Assembly: GCF_001435095.1 (NCBI RefSeq)
Contig: NZ_AZFC01000005.1
Coordinates: 1 to 64,000 of the forward strand
DNA length: 64,000 nt
From: Levilactobacillus spicheri DSM 15429
GTDB taxonomy: Bacteria > Bacillota > Bacilli > Lactobacillales > Lactobacillaceae
Direction of reading: 5' to 3'
Shown here: in pieces, positions 46,821 to 55,910 of the stretch
Position numbering within the stretch: position 1 is the stretch's first letter
How the letters are laid out: each line of letters starts with the position of its first letter
Position numbers and translations under genes: made by a program
The notes under the pieces: generated by a model
Told to the model about the DNA's origin: nothing
Databases searched by the model: none
What the model saw: only the letters and a program-made list of their open reading frames with translations

Positions 46821-48236
46821 ATGAATTACTCTGCTTGTACCAGTATCCTCATTGGCGCCAAGGCCAGCATGGACGGGTCGGTGATCATCGGACGGAACGA
46901 AGATGCCAAGGCCGCTTGGCCCAAGCATTTTGTGGTCCACCCGGCGAAAACGGCCACCACACCGCAGACCTACGTCAGTCCGGATAACGGCTTTACCATG
47001 CCGCTGCCGCTAACGGCAGCCAAGTACACCGCCACCCCGGAATGGACCACGAAGTACGGGCTGTTCGAAGAGGCCGGCATTAATGAATTTGGGGTCGCCA
47101 TGAGCGCGACCGAAAGTACCTATTCTAATAATCGGGTGCTCGGCATCGATCCGTTGGTCAAAGACGGGATCGGTGAAGAGGCCATGGTGACCGTGGTGTT
47201 ACCCTACTGCCATTCGGCCCGCGAAGGGGTCCAACAGCTCGGGCAGATCGTCGAGCACTACGGGACCTGCGAATCCAACGGGATCCTGTTTGCGGACCAG
47301 CAAGAAGCCTGGTATCTCGAGACCGGGGCCGGTCACTACTGGGTCGCCCAACGGATCCCCGATAACGCCTACGCCGTGGTCGCCAACCAGATGGCCATCC
47401 AGGCCGTCGACTTCGCCGACCCGGCCAACTTCCTGTTTGCCCGGGACCTGCCGCGGTTCGTGGCCGAAAACCACCTCAACCCGCACAGCGACCGCTTCAT
47501 CTGGCGCGAGATTTTCGGGACGCAGGACCAATCTGATCTGTACTACAACACCCCACGGGTCTGGTACGGTCAGCGCTGCTTTACGCCGCAGGTCACTGCC
47601 CAACCGCAATCATTCGATCTTCCGTTTATTCAATACGCTGACCGAAAACTCGCCGTCGATGATGCCCAGGACTACCTGAGCAGCCACTTCCAGGGGACGC
47701 CGTACGATCCCGTGGGTGACGGTTCCGCCGCGGACAAGACCCGCTTCCGGCCGGTCAGTCTCGCCAAAACCCAAGAATCCCACGTGTTGCAGCTGCGGCC
47801 CGGTTATGAACCGGCACTCGCCGGCATTCAGTGGCTCGCCATGGGCGTTGCAGCCCAGAGCGTCTACGTGCCGTTTTACGCCGGCATCGAGCACACGCCC
47901 GCGGCCTACCACCTGGGAGAAGCGACCTACGACGACCAATCGGCCTACTGGGTCTACAAGTTGGTCAGTGTCCTGACCGACGCCCACTACCACAAGGCTT
48001 GGCCCGCGGTCAGTGACGCGCAGGATCAGTTACGCATCGACCTAAAGCACCTGGTTCACGATACGGACGCCGTGGCTGCTCAGCTGACCGGCCCCGAACT
48101 GAATCATTATCTGACACAACGCTCGAACGACGCCGCTGCATTGGGAATTAAGCGGTATCGGGCGCTGGCGGCCAAGTTGATCACCCAAGCCACCGACCTG
48201 GGCCCCCTCAACTACCACCAAGACCTTAATTTATAA
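46821..48236 (+). CDS. pepD: C69-family dipeptidase (PepD type)
   Basis: 471 residues. Cys6 in MNYSACTSILIGAKAS is the nucleophile that becomes N-terminal after self-processing. SVIIGRNEDAKAAW and GINEFGVAMSATES are family motifs. It hydrolyses dipeptides with broad specificity in the cytoplasm. AAAGGAG lies 9 nt before the ATG. It is followed 52 bp later by an amino-acid permease, a likely functional partner for peptide-derived amino acids. Confidence 0.93.
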   Translation: MNYSACTSILIGAKASMDGSVIIGRNEDAKAAWPKHFVVHPAKTATTPQTYVSPDNGFTMPLPLTAAKYTATPEWTTKYGLFEEAGINEFGVAMSATESTYSNNRVLGIDPLVKDGIGEEAMVTVVLPYCHSAREGVQQLGQIVEHYGTCESNGILFADQQEAWYLETGAGHYWVAQRIPDNAYAVVANQMAIQAVDFADPANFLFARDLPRFVAENHLNPHSDRFIWREIFGTQDQSDLYYNTPRVWYGQRCFTPQVTAQPQSFDLPFIQYADRKLAVDDAQDYLSSHFQGTPYDPVGDGSAADKTRFRPVSLAKTQESHVLQLRPGYEPALAGIQWLAMGVAAQSVYVPFYAGIEHTPAAYHLGEATYDDQSAYWVYKLVSVLTDAHYHKAWPAVSDAQDQLRIDLKHLVHDTDAVAAQLTGPELNHYLTQRSNDAAALGIKRYRALAAKLITQATDLGPLNYHQDLNL

Positions 48237-48287
48237 ATCCGGTCTGGACTAGAGTCCTAGCCCATCACCAAATGGGAGATATTTATC

Positions 48288-49790
48288 ATGGAAAAACAGA
48301 AAAAGATTAAACTCGGCAATTTAATCTTAATGATCTTCACGGCCATCTACGGTTTCGCCAACACGACGGTGGCCTTCGACCAAATGGGATACGCCAGCAT
48401 CATCTGGTACATCCTCGCCGCCTTACTCTTCTTCTTACCCAGTGCCTTAATGATGGCCGAATACGGGTCCGCCTTTAAGGAAGCCAAGGGGGGCATCTAC
48501 TCCTGGTTAGCCGGTTCCATCGGCGAACGCCTGGCCTTCATCGGGACCTTCATCTGGTTATCATCCTGGATCATCTGGATGCTTTCCACGGCCAGCAAGG
48601 TCTGGATCCCACTGTCCACGCTGATCTCCGGGAGCGATAAGACCCAGACCTGGTCCCTCTTCGGCCTGACGTCGACGCAGACGATTGGGGTCCTCGGAAT
48701 TCTCTGGATCCTCGTGGTCACCTTCTTCGCCAGTCGCGGGGTCAGCTCCATCGCCAAGATCTCCTCAATCGGGGGGATGTTCGTGATGTTTCTGACCGGC
48801 CTGTTCTTCGTGGCCAGCATCGTGATCTTGATCGCGAACAAGGGCGTCCTCGCCGAACCGATTCACGGCGTCCACAGTTTCGTGGCCTCACCGAACCCGT
48901 CGTTCTCCTCACCGATGGCACTTTTGTCCTTCGTGACGTACGCGGTCTTCGCCTACGCCGGGATGGAATCCATGGGGGGCATCACCGATAGCATGGACAA
49001 ACCGGAAAAGACCTTCCCGAAGGGCCTGATCATCTCCACCATCGCCATCACCCTGATGTACTCCATCTCGATCTTCCTCTGGGGGGTCAGCACCAACTGG
49101 ACGGAGATCCTGGGGAAAAACGAAGTCAACCTGGGGAACATCACCTACGTTCTGATGAACAACCTGGGACTGGTCTTCGGTCACGCGCTGGGCTTATCCG
49201 CCGGCACGGCCGTGGGCTTGGGTCACCTGTTCGCCCGGCTGACCGGGTTGAGCATGTTCATGGCCTACATGGGCTCCTTCTTCGTGCTGATCTACTCGCC
49301 GCTGAAGTCCTTTATCTTGGGCTCCAACCCGAACCTCTGGCCAAAGAAGATGACCCGCTTGAACAAGGTGGGCATGCCCGCTTATGCGATGTGGGTGCAA
49401 GCCGCTATCGTGGCCGTCTTCATCTTCCTGGTCGCCTTCGGGGGCTCCGCTGCCAACGAGTTCTACCTGATTCTGACCGATATGGGGAACGTCTCCACGT
49501 CCTTCCCGTACCTCTTCTTGATTGGGGCCTTCCCATTCTTCAAGAAGCGCACGGACCTGGAACGGCCCTTCGAGATCTTTACCAGCAAGACCTGGACCAA
49601 CGTGATCACCACGATTGTGATGATCATCCTGGTCGGCGGGATTGGCTTCACCTGCCTGCAACCGATCCTGGAACACGACTACATGACCGCCTTCTGGACG
49701 ATCATCGGCCCAATCTTCTTCGGGGCCGTGGCCTGGATCTTCTACCGCAACGCACAGAAGCGGTCCTCTAAGGACATCGCTGAAGATTAG
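48288..49790 (+). CDS. APC-superfamily amino acid permease (YjeM/GadC-like)
   Basis: 500 residues with about 12-13 membrane segments. The first (ILMIFTAIYGFANTTVAFDQMGYASI) has the helix-breaking pattern of the glutamate:GABA antiporter branch, and FVTYAVFAYAGMESMGG is TM6-like. It resembles E. coli YjeM more than GadC, and no decarboxylase gene adjoins, so an acid-resistance antiport role is not supported. GGGAGA precedes the ATG. Probably co-transcribed with the dipeptidase. Confidence 0.88.
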   Translation: MEKQKKIKLGNLILMIFTAIYGFANTTVAFDQMGYASIIWYILAALLFFLPSALMMAEYGSAFKEAKGGIYSWLAGSIGERLAFIGTFIWLSSWIIWMLSTASKVWIPLSTLISGSDKTQTWSLFGLTSTQTIGVLGILWILVVTFFASRGVSSIAKISSIGGMFVMFLTGLFFVASIVILIANKGVLAEPIHGVHSFVASPNPSFSSPMALLSFVTYAVFAYAGMESMGGITDSMDKPEKTFPKGLIISTIAITLMYSISIFLWGVSTNWTEILGKNEVNLGNITYVLMNNLGLVFGHALGLSAGTAVGLGHLFARLTGLSMFMAYMGSFFVLIYSPLKSFILGSNPNLWPKKMTRLNKVGMPAYAMWVQAAIVAVFIFLVAFGGSAANEFYLILTDMGNVSTSFPYLFLIGAFPFFKKRTDLERPFEIFTSKTWTNVITTIVMIILVGGIGFTCLQPILEHDYMTAFWTIIGPIFFGAVAWIFYRNAQKRSSKDIAED

Positions 49791-49800
49791 TCTCTGTCTC

Positions 49801-49835
49801 AAAAGGCGTCGAGCATCGTGCTCGGCGCCTTTTTG
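49801..49835 (+). terminator. Terminator of the dipeptidase-permease pair
   Basis: AAAGGCG-CGAGCA, TCG loop, TGCTCG-CGCCTTTTT. Confidence 0.92.
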
Positions 49836-49845
49836 GTCCGCCGTC

Positions 49846-49892
49846 AAACCGCCCCACTTGTCAGTGAGCTTGACTGGCAAACGGGGCGGTTT
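49846..49892 (-). terminator. Terminator of kup
   Basis: AAACCGCCCC...GGGGCGGTTT with inner TTG-CAGT/ACTG-CAA pairing, 5 bp past the kup stop. The T tract is short. Confidence 0.75.
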
Positions 49893-49896
49893 GGCG

Positions 49897-51906
49897 TTAC
49901 CGTTTCACTTGTTTTTGTTGCAAACTGTCGTCGGGCTTTTGCCCGATGAACAGCGGCGCACGTTCCTCAATCACGTCGCTGAATTCCAGGCCGTACCACC
50001 GCGCCGAGGACAAGGTGATCCGTTGCAGCAACAGCCGCCCCCCAATCAGGAAGTGGTCGAGCCACGACAGGTCCCGGGCACTGAGATCCTGGAACTGCTG
50101 GTTCAGGAACACGAACTTGAAGTTGCCGACGCGCCGGTGTGGCACGCTGGAGTAGTACGGCGTTTGGTCGTCGATCAGGTGCTCATTCAGCAGGTCGTTG
50201 ACGATTTGCCGCAGGTAGACGTTGATGTGCTGGGACTTCTTGAATCCCAGGTACAGCTGGACGTCGACCACGTTGCGGGTCCCCAGCATATCGACCGTGT
50301 AATAGCAGTCCGCCGGGTTATCCGTTTCATTGACCGTCAAGAACCAGTAGACTCGCGCGCGCTTCGGCTGCTGGTCCAGAATCGAGTAGATGACCGCCCG
50401 TTTGATGGCCAGGTTCGGCCGTAACCGGTTGATGTAGACCAGGTTCGTGGCGAACGAGGGAACTTGGTCGTCCTGACTCAGGGCCTGGAGCTGGGGCAAA
50501 AAGGCCGGGAGCGGTACGTACTCGGTCTCTTGTAAGTTGGCGTCGCGCCGCCGGTTGCCCTCGTACCAAAAGACCATGATGATCAAAATCACCAGCGTCA
50601 GAAACAGCGTGACGTACCCACCGTGCCAGAACTTGACCAGGCTGGCCAGTAAGAACAGGCTTTCCAAGGCGCCGAAGCCCACGACGAAGAGCCGTGCGCC
50701 CCACGGATGCTGGGGCCGCAGAAAGGCGTGCAGGAGCAGCGTCGTCATCAGCATGGTCAGCGTGATGGCCAGCCCGTAGGCCGCCTCCATGTGCGCCGAG
50801 GTCTGGAAGTACCAGACGACACTCAGGGTGATCATGCACAACAGCCAGTTGACCGTGGCAATGTAGAGTTGGCTGGCCTCGTTGCCCGGAAACTTGATGC
50901 GTAACTTAGGCAGGAGTTTCAACCCAATGGCCTCGTGGACCAACGTGTAGGACCCGGTGATCAGGGCCTGTGAGGCGATGATGGCCGCCAAGGTCGCCAG
51001 GACGATGGCCACTAGTTGCAGGTGCGTGGGCACGATGCTGTAAAACGGGTTGAGCCGGTGCAGCTGGGTCGTGGTCAAGGCCTGGTGCTGTAACAACCAG
51101 GCCCCCTGCCCCAGGTAGCTCAGCATCAACATCAGGTAGACGAACGGCCAGGTCGCATAGATGTTCTGGCGACCGACCTGGCCCATATCCGAGTAGAGGG
51201 CCTCGGCCCCGGTCGTGGCCAGGAAGATGCTGCCGAGGACGAAGATGCCTTGCCGGTTGACGGGGCTCAAGAGAAAGCGAATCGCATAAAGGGGTGACAG
51301 CGCCCGTAAGACGCCGGGAGCCGCGATCAAGTTATAGGCGCCGACCCCGCCGATGAAGCTGAACCACAGGAGCATGATGGGCCCAAAGGAACGGCCGATA
51401 CGGGCGGTCCCGAAGCGCTGAATCAAGAAGATGCCTAACAGGATGCCCGTCACGATGCCCAGAACCAGGCTTTGATTTTGGCCGATGCTCAAGGGCCCCA
51501 GATGTTGCCCCTTGAGGCCTTCAATCGCGGAGGTCACGGTCACAGCTGGCGTCAGGGTCCCATCGGCCAATAGCGCGGCTCCCCCAATCAAGGCGGGCAC
51601 GATCAACCACCGGGCTTGATCCCGAACCAGCGCGTACAGAGCAAAGATGCCCCCTTCGTTATGGTTGTCTGCGTGCATGGCTAACAGGACGTACTTAATC
51701 GTGGTAATCAACATCAGTGTCCAAAAGATTAAGGAGATACTCCCCAAGAGCGCAGTCGAGCTAGTGCCGGCTGGCTGTTGGGCTTGGCCCGTAATGGCGC
51801 TCATGACGTACAGGGGGGACGTCCCGATATCGCCATAGACGATGCCCAACGTGATCAGCATCCCCGTCCCGGAAAGGGCCTGTGTCGTCAACTTCAAACT
51901 ACTCAC
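49897..51906 (-). CDS. kup: KUP-family potassium transporter
   Basis: 669 residues: about 12 membrane segments beginning with [16 protein letters not shown], the KUP selectivity signature, then a soluble C-terminal domain. It imports K+ with protons. The GTG at 51906 overlaps the end of the truncated phosphatase by 4 bp; the internal ATG (MLITLG) is an alternative start with GGGACGGGG in front. It may be reached by readthrough from the pdu/oxidoreductase transcript. Confidence 0.93.
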   Translation of the reverse strand: MSSLKLTTQALSGTGMLITLGIVYGDIGTSPLYVMSAITGQAQQPAGTSSTALLGSISLIFWTLMLITTIKYVLLAMHADNHNEGGIFALYALVRDQARWLIVPALIGGAALLADGTLTPAVTVTSAIEGLKGQHLGPLSIGQNQSLVLGIVTGILLGIFLIQRFGTARIGRSFGPIMLLWFSFIGGVGAYNLIAAPGVLRALSPLYAIRFLLSPVNRQGIFVLGSIFLATTGAEALYSDMGQVGRQNIYATWPFVYLMLMLSYLGQGAWLLQHQALTTTQLHRLNPFYSIVPTHLQLVAIVLATLAAIIASQALITGSYTLVHEAIGLKLLPKLRIKFPGNEASQLYIATVNWLLCMITLSVVWYFQTSAHMEAAYGLAITLTMLMTTLLLHAFLRPQHPWGARLFVVGFGALESLFLLASLVKFWHGGYVTLFLTLVILIIMVFWYEGNRRRDANLQETEYVPLPAFLPQLQALSQDDQVPSFATNLVYINRLRPNLAIKRAVIYSILDQQPKRARVYWFLTVNETDNPADCYYTVDMLGTRNVVDVQLYLGFKKSQHINVYLRQIVNDLLNEHLIDDQTPYYSSVPHRRVGNFKFVFLNQQFQDLSARDLSWLDHFLIGGRLLLQRITLSSARWYGLEFSDVIEERAPLFIGQKPDDSLQQKQVKR

Positions 51907-52103
51907 CTTCTTCGCGTCCCATCATAGCTGAAACCGCCGCCATAGTCAATCAGCTGATCCCAATCGTTTCCGGTCAGGCTACTCAAGTGTGCCGTGCGTA
52001 ACAGGCGTTGCCACGCAATGGTTTGCCCGCTTTTAGTCTGATAACCTCCGAGTTCACGAAAGTTAAATCCACCGGCTAATTGTAAAACGCGCGTTCGCTC
52101 CAT
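51903..52103 (-). pseudogene. Truncated tyrosine-protein phosphatase
   Basis: The 66 codons start like lactobacillar tyrosine/serine phosphatases (RVLQLAGGFNFRELGGYQ, then LLRTAHLSSLTGNDWDQLIDYG). They run out of homology at about residue 55, long before the CxxxxxR active site expected some 80 residues further on. The remaining codons ([11 protein letters not shown]) lead straight into the kup start. The gene is a 5' remnant, probably left by a deletion whose endpoint is near 51945, and marks a junction between the pdu block and kup. Confidence 0.8.
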
Positions 52104-52109
52104 TCTGCC

Positions 52110-53183
52110 TCACAACCCCTTCATTCCCAATAATTGCTTCAGAAACAGTGGACTTAGGCCCAACTGTTCCGGGCTCTGACACGTTGCCCCCTTACCAGCC
52201 GGCCGACGCCGATCACTCGGCCAATCAGGCTCGAAAATCAACGGTGACCCCATCGCAACGAAAGCGGCCTCACCCGCTAACGTCTCGAGATCCGCCTGTG
52301 TTCGAACCCCGCCAGCCACCATCACCGGTAAGTGGGGCAGTTGCTGGCGAAATACCTGAACCACCGGGAGGGTCTGCGTACCGGTAATGGCCGGCTGGTG
52401 GTAATTGTGCAAAGACAGACTCAGGTAATCCACGTTCAGGCCCTCAAGCAGGTGCGCTAAAACCACCGTATCGATGAGTCGCAACCCACCTGCTTGACGT
52501 TCCTCTGGCGAGAGGCGGTAGCCCACGGCAAAAGACCGGTGATGCCGTTGCGCCATCTCGGCCACCTGCTGAACCCGCTGAACGACCCGTACGGGAAACG
52601 TTAGCCGTCGTGCCAACGACCCGCCAAATGCGTCATTGCGGTGATTCGTAAGGGAGGACGTAAACTGCTGTAGCAAGAAGCGGTTGGCCCCCTGTACCTC
52701 AACACCATCAAACCCGGCCTGATAGGCACGTTCTGCCGCATGACCGAAGGCATTAATGGTCTGTTCGACTTCATAAGTCGTTAACGCAACCGTGGTCTTC
52801 GTGGCACTGGGTCCAACGGGCGTTCGGTAACGCGAGTCTAACTGTGCGCGCACCCCCGCGTGCGATAATTGCAGAATCGCCTTGGCCCCTTGCCGATGGA
52901 TACGTTGCGCCAATTGATGTAATCCCGTGATCATAGTGTCGTGCGCAACGCTGATGGCGCCACTGCAAGTTCGACCACAGTCACTGACGTAGGCCGACCC
53001 AACGATATCCAAGCCAACGGTCCGTGTATGTTGTTGATGAAACCACTCGTCATTTCGACTGACCGTTCCATCGAACAACGCGAGCCGCAGGTCTAACGGT
53101 GCCAACACAAACCCGTTGCGCAGGGTTAACCCGCAGCGAAGCGTTTGTGGCTGATCAAAATTTATCATCCGTTGGTTTGTCAT
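52110..53183 (-). CDS. Old yellow enzyme-family NADH:flavin oxidoreductase
   Basis: 357 residues, TIM-barrel FMN enzyme. Family landmarks: NGFVLAPLD, QLSHAGVRA, GFDGVEVQGANRFLLQQF, NDAFGGSLARR, VMVAGGVRT and AFVAMGSPLI. At the usual H-x-A-H/N substrate-binding site the first His is Gln (VQGAN), so substrate preference or activity may differ. There is no C-terminal iron-sulfur domain. The ATG at 53183, with GAGGTGG upstream, lies only 10 bp after pduU. It is therefore probably part of the pdu transcript, where reduction of an enal such as acrolein is conceivable; this is inference. Confidence 0.85.
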   Translation of the reverse strand: MTNQRMINFDQPQTLRCGLTLRNGFVLAPLDLRLALFDGTVSRNDEWFHQQHTRTVGLDIVGSAYVSDCGRTCSGAISVAHDTMITGLHQLAQRIHRQGAKAILQLSHAGVRAQLDSRYRTPVGPSATKTTVALTTYEVEQTINAFGHAAERAYQAGFDGVEVQGANRFLLQQFTSSLTNHRNDAFGGSLARRLTFPVRVVQRVQQVAEMAQRHHRSFAVGYRLSPEERQAGGLRLIDTVVLAHLLEGLNVDYLSLSLHNYHQPAITGTQTLPVVQVFRQQLPHLPVMVAGGVRTQADLETLAGEAAFVAMGSPLIFEPDWPSDRRRPAGKGATCQSPEQLGLSPLFLKQLLGMKGL

Positions 53184-53193
53184 CCCCACCACC

Positions 53194-53538
53194 TCACGTT
53201 CGTGTAATGGTCGGAATATCAAAGTTCAATAAATCATGCAACGTCGAAACGACCTGATGCAGGGCTGAATCAACCTCCGAAACCTCGCCGACGATCACCA
53301 CCGAGCCACTGAACCGGTCAATAAATCCTAGGTCAACGTTACTCGACTTGGTCGCAACGTCGCCCGCGATGATGGCCGCTTCACTAGGGGTAATCGTTAA
53401 GATTCCCAGCGCATTTTTCGGTGACTGAATCCCTAATTTATCGTAGATATCCTGAGTTGGGTTAGCAACGATATGGGCTAAGGTAACCTGTTTGCCCGGC
53501 ACGTATTCCTGAATGGTCCGATCAATATTTCTGGTCAT
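53194..53538 (-). CDS. pduU: PduU microcompartment shell protein
   Basis: 114-residue BMC-domain protein of the circularly permuted PduU/EutS type. [19 protein letters not shown] is its hallmark N-terminus, which forms the beta-barrel cap on the hexamer; [20 protein letters not shown] follows. It forms a hexameric tile in the propanediol-utilisation shell. GGAG lies 9-10 nt before the ATG. Confidence 0.95.
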   Translation of the reverse strand: MTRNIDRTIQEYVPGKQVTLAHIVANPTQDIYDKLGIQSPKNALGILTITPSEAAIIAGDVATKSSNVDLGFIDRFSGSVVIVGEVSEVDSALHQVVSTLHDLLNFDIPTITRT

Positions 53539-53565
53539 CTTTGCCGTCTCCTTTAACTAACGCGA

Positions 53566-54753
53566 CTAATTCAATCCTAAAACCTGAATAATATCACGGG
53601 CAATGATGGACTCTTCGTCCGTCGGAATGACCGCAACTTTGACTTGACTGTCCGGCGCCTCAATACTCAGTGCGTTGGCTTGGTTCTTAGCCTCATCCAG
53701 CTTAACGCCGAGGTACCCGAGTTGCGCACAGACCGCTTGCCGAACAATGGCCGAGTGCTCACCCACGCCCGCCGTAAAGACTAGCGTGTCTAACCCGTCC
53801 AAATCGGTGGTATACGCCCCAATATACTGTTGAATCTGGTGCACGTATACGTCCAATGCCAGTTGTGCCCGTGAATTGCCCTCGTGCGCGGCCTCACTGA
53901 GGTCCCGCACGTCATTAGAAATGCCCGACAGACCGAGCAAGCCCGAATCTTGGTTCAACACTTTCCGCACGTCTTCTGACGACAGATGGAATCGTTCCTC
54001 AATAAAGGGAATGATCTCCGGATCAATGTCCCCTGACCGAGTGCCCATCAATAACCCCGCTAACGGGGTAAAGCCCATGGATGAGTTCACGGATTTTCCG
54101 TCTAATTCCGCACACAGGCTGGCGCCGTTTCCCAAATGACAAGTAATCATCCGGTGAGTTTGCTGTTCACCGAACAACTCACGGGCCTTTAAGGTGACGT
54201 ACTCATGTGACGGACCGTGAAACCCATAACGGCGAATGTCGTGATCTTCAAAGTAACTGTATGGCAACCCATACATGTATGCCTTGGCTGGAATGGTCGC
54301 ATGAAAAGACGTGTCAAAGGTCGCCACTTCCTGGGCCTCTGGTAAAATCTTCTCCAGCGCCTCAATTCCTGCTAAGTTCACCGGATTATGCAACGGTGAG
54401 AGGACCGAAAGCTCTTTGATCTTAGCCTTTACCGCGGCATCAATCCGAACTGGATGCGTATAGAAACGCCCACCATGTGAAATTCGATGTCCCACCGCCA
54501 CAATTTCCGATTTGTGTTCGATCACGTGGCTGGTCAAGAGGCCGTTCACGACGGCCTGAATCGCTGCTAGATGGTCCTTCATTGCTTCGGCTTGAACATT
54601 TTGTTTACCATGAATTTCAAAGGTAAACGTACTATTCCGTTGGCCAATACGATCAACGTGTCCGTTGGCCAAAACCGTTTGATCCGGTAATTCATATAAC
54701 TTAAACTTGAGCGATGAACTGCCTGAATTAATGGCTAAAATCTTTTGTGACAT
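53566..54753 (-). CDS. pduW: Acetate/propionate kinase of the pdu operon
   Basis: 395 residues, ASKHA-fold kinase: LAINSGSSSLKFKLYEL, ATFDTSFHATIP, RRYGFHGPSHEYV, HLGNGASL and TPLAGLLMGTRSGDIDP. It converts propionyl phosphate and ADP to propionate and ATP, the energy-yielding step after PduP and PduL. Position between pduQ and pduU supports PduW; sequence alone would also fit AckA. Confidence 0.93.
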   Translation of the reverse strand: MSQKILAINSGSSSLKFKLYELPDQTVLANGHVDRIGQRNSTFTFEIHGKQNVQAEAMKDHLAAIQAVVNGLLTSHVIEHKSEIVAVGHRISHGGRFYTHPVRIDAAVKAKIKELSVLSPLHNPVNLAGIEALEKILPEAQEVATFDTSFHATIPAKAYMYGLPYSYFEDHDIRRYGFHGPSHEYVTLKARELFGEQQTHRMITCHLGNGASLCAELDGKSVNSSMGFTPLAGLLMGTRSGDIDPEIIPFIEERFHLSSEDVRKVLNQDSGLLGLSGISNDVRDLSEAAHEGNSRAQLALDVYVHQIQQYIGAYTTDLDGLDTLVFTAGVGEHSAIVRQAVCAQLGYLGVKLDEAKNQANALSIEAPDSQVKVAVIPTDEESIIARDIIQVLGLN

Positions 54754-54785
54754 ATGTGATTCCCTCTTTGAATAACGGCGAACCG

Positions 54786-55907
54786 TTATTTGATTATTTG
54801 ATGATAAACCGTTGCGAGATCCTGATCACTCGGAACGACTGGATTCCCCGGGAAGGTCGCATCTAACTTCGCGTTTGCAACGATGGTATCGGTGGCGTCC
54901 AAGGCTTTCTTGGGATCAATGCCAAAGGCTTGTAAGGTCTTCGGACAATCCATCTGACGCATCATCAACCGAATCTGGTTGATCAGCCGCCGAACGGCTA
55001 CCCGATCGGCCATTCCCTGCGGTGCTAGTCCCGCTTTCTTGGCCGCTACGGCATACTTGTGCATCGCCGTTTCGTCATGTTCCGCGTTATAGGCAACCAC
55101 GTAAGGCAACAACATGGCGTTCGCTAACCCGTGGGGAACGTGGAAATTCGCGCCTAACTGATGGGCAATTGCGTGGCAGAACCCTAAACCAGCATTGTTA
55201 AAGGCGATTCCGGCGCCACAAGACGCCTCATGAACCACTTTCCGGGCAGCCGTATCGTCCCCATGCTGGTAACAAGTCACCAGGTGATGGGTGATGACGT
55301 CAACGCCCTTTTCTGCCAACGCATCCGTCAGCGTGTTGGCCCCTTTAGCCACTAAAGATTCCAAGGAGTGGGTTAAAACATCCAATCCAGAGTAAGCGGT
55401 CACACTCTTGGGGGCCGTCATGACCAGTTGCGGATCCAATAACGCGATATCGGGTGTGAGGTAATCTTCCATAATTGGGAATTTCCGCTCATTTTCGGTA
55501 TCGGAAATGACGCTGGTATTGGTCACTTCAGAGCCCGTACCACTCGTGGTTGGAATGGCAATAAAACATGCCAGTGATGTTTTCGTCAGTTTCTCACCGA
55601 AAAACCGAATCGCTTTTCCCGTATCGATGGCGGAACCGCCACCAATTCCAAGCATGACCGTCGGCTTTAACGCGATAAACTGCTTAACGCCCGCCATAAT
55701 GTTCTTCAACGGTGGATCAGGCTTAACGTCCGAGAAGATTTCAACCTGATTACTGCTGTCTAACTCATCGCAAATGTGCTTAAGCGTTGGGGTATCCGGC
55801 AAGAAGGCATCGCAAACCATCAAGATGGTTTGACCGTGCAGATCCCGTAAACGCTCCAAGCTATCGGTCCCCGAGTAGATTTTGGTAGGAATTGAAATTT
55901 CTTCCAT
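54786..55907 (-). CDS. pduQ: PduQ iron-containing 1-propanol dehydrogenase
   Basis: 373 residues of the group III alcohol dehydrogenases. NAD-binding GIGGGSAID; PTTSGTGSEVTN; metal ligands within GFCHAIAHQLGANFHVPHGLANA. It reduces propionaldehyde (or 3-hydroxypropanal) to the alcohol and recycles NADH inside the microcompartment. It starts 3 bp after pduP. Confidence 0.95.
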   Translation of the reverse strand: MEEISIPTKIYSGTDSLERLRDLHGQTILMVCDAFLPDTPTLKHICDELDSSNQVEIFSDVKPDPPLKNIMAGVKQFIALKPTVMLGIGGGSAIDTGKAIRFFGEKLTKTSLACFIAIPTTSGTGSEVTNTSVISDTENERKFPIMEDYLTPDIALLDPQLVMTAPKSVTAYSGLDVLTHSLESLVAKGANTLTDALAEKGVDVITHHLVTCYQHGDDTAARKVVHEASCGAGIAFNNAGLGFCHAIAHQLGANFHVPHGLANAMLLPYVVAYNAEHDETAMHKYAVAAKKAGLAPQGMADRVAVRRLINQIRLMMRQMDCPKTLQAFGIDPKKALDATDTIVANAKLDATFPGNPVVPSDQDLATVYHQIIK

Positions 55908-55910
55908 GGC

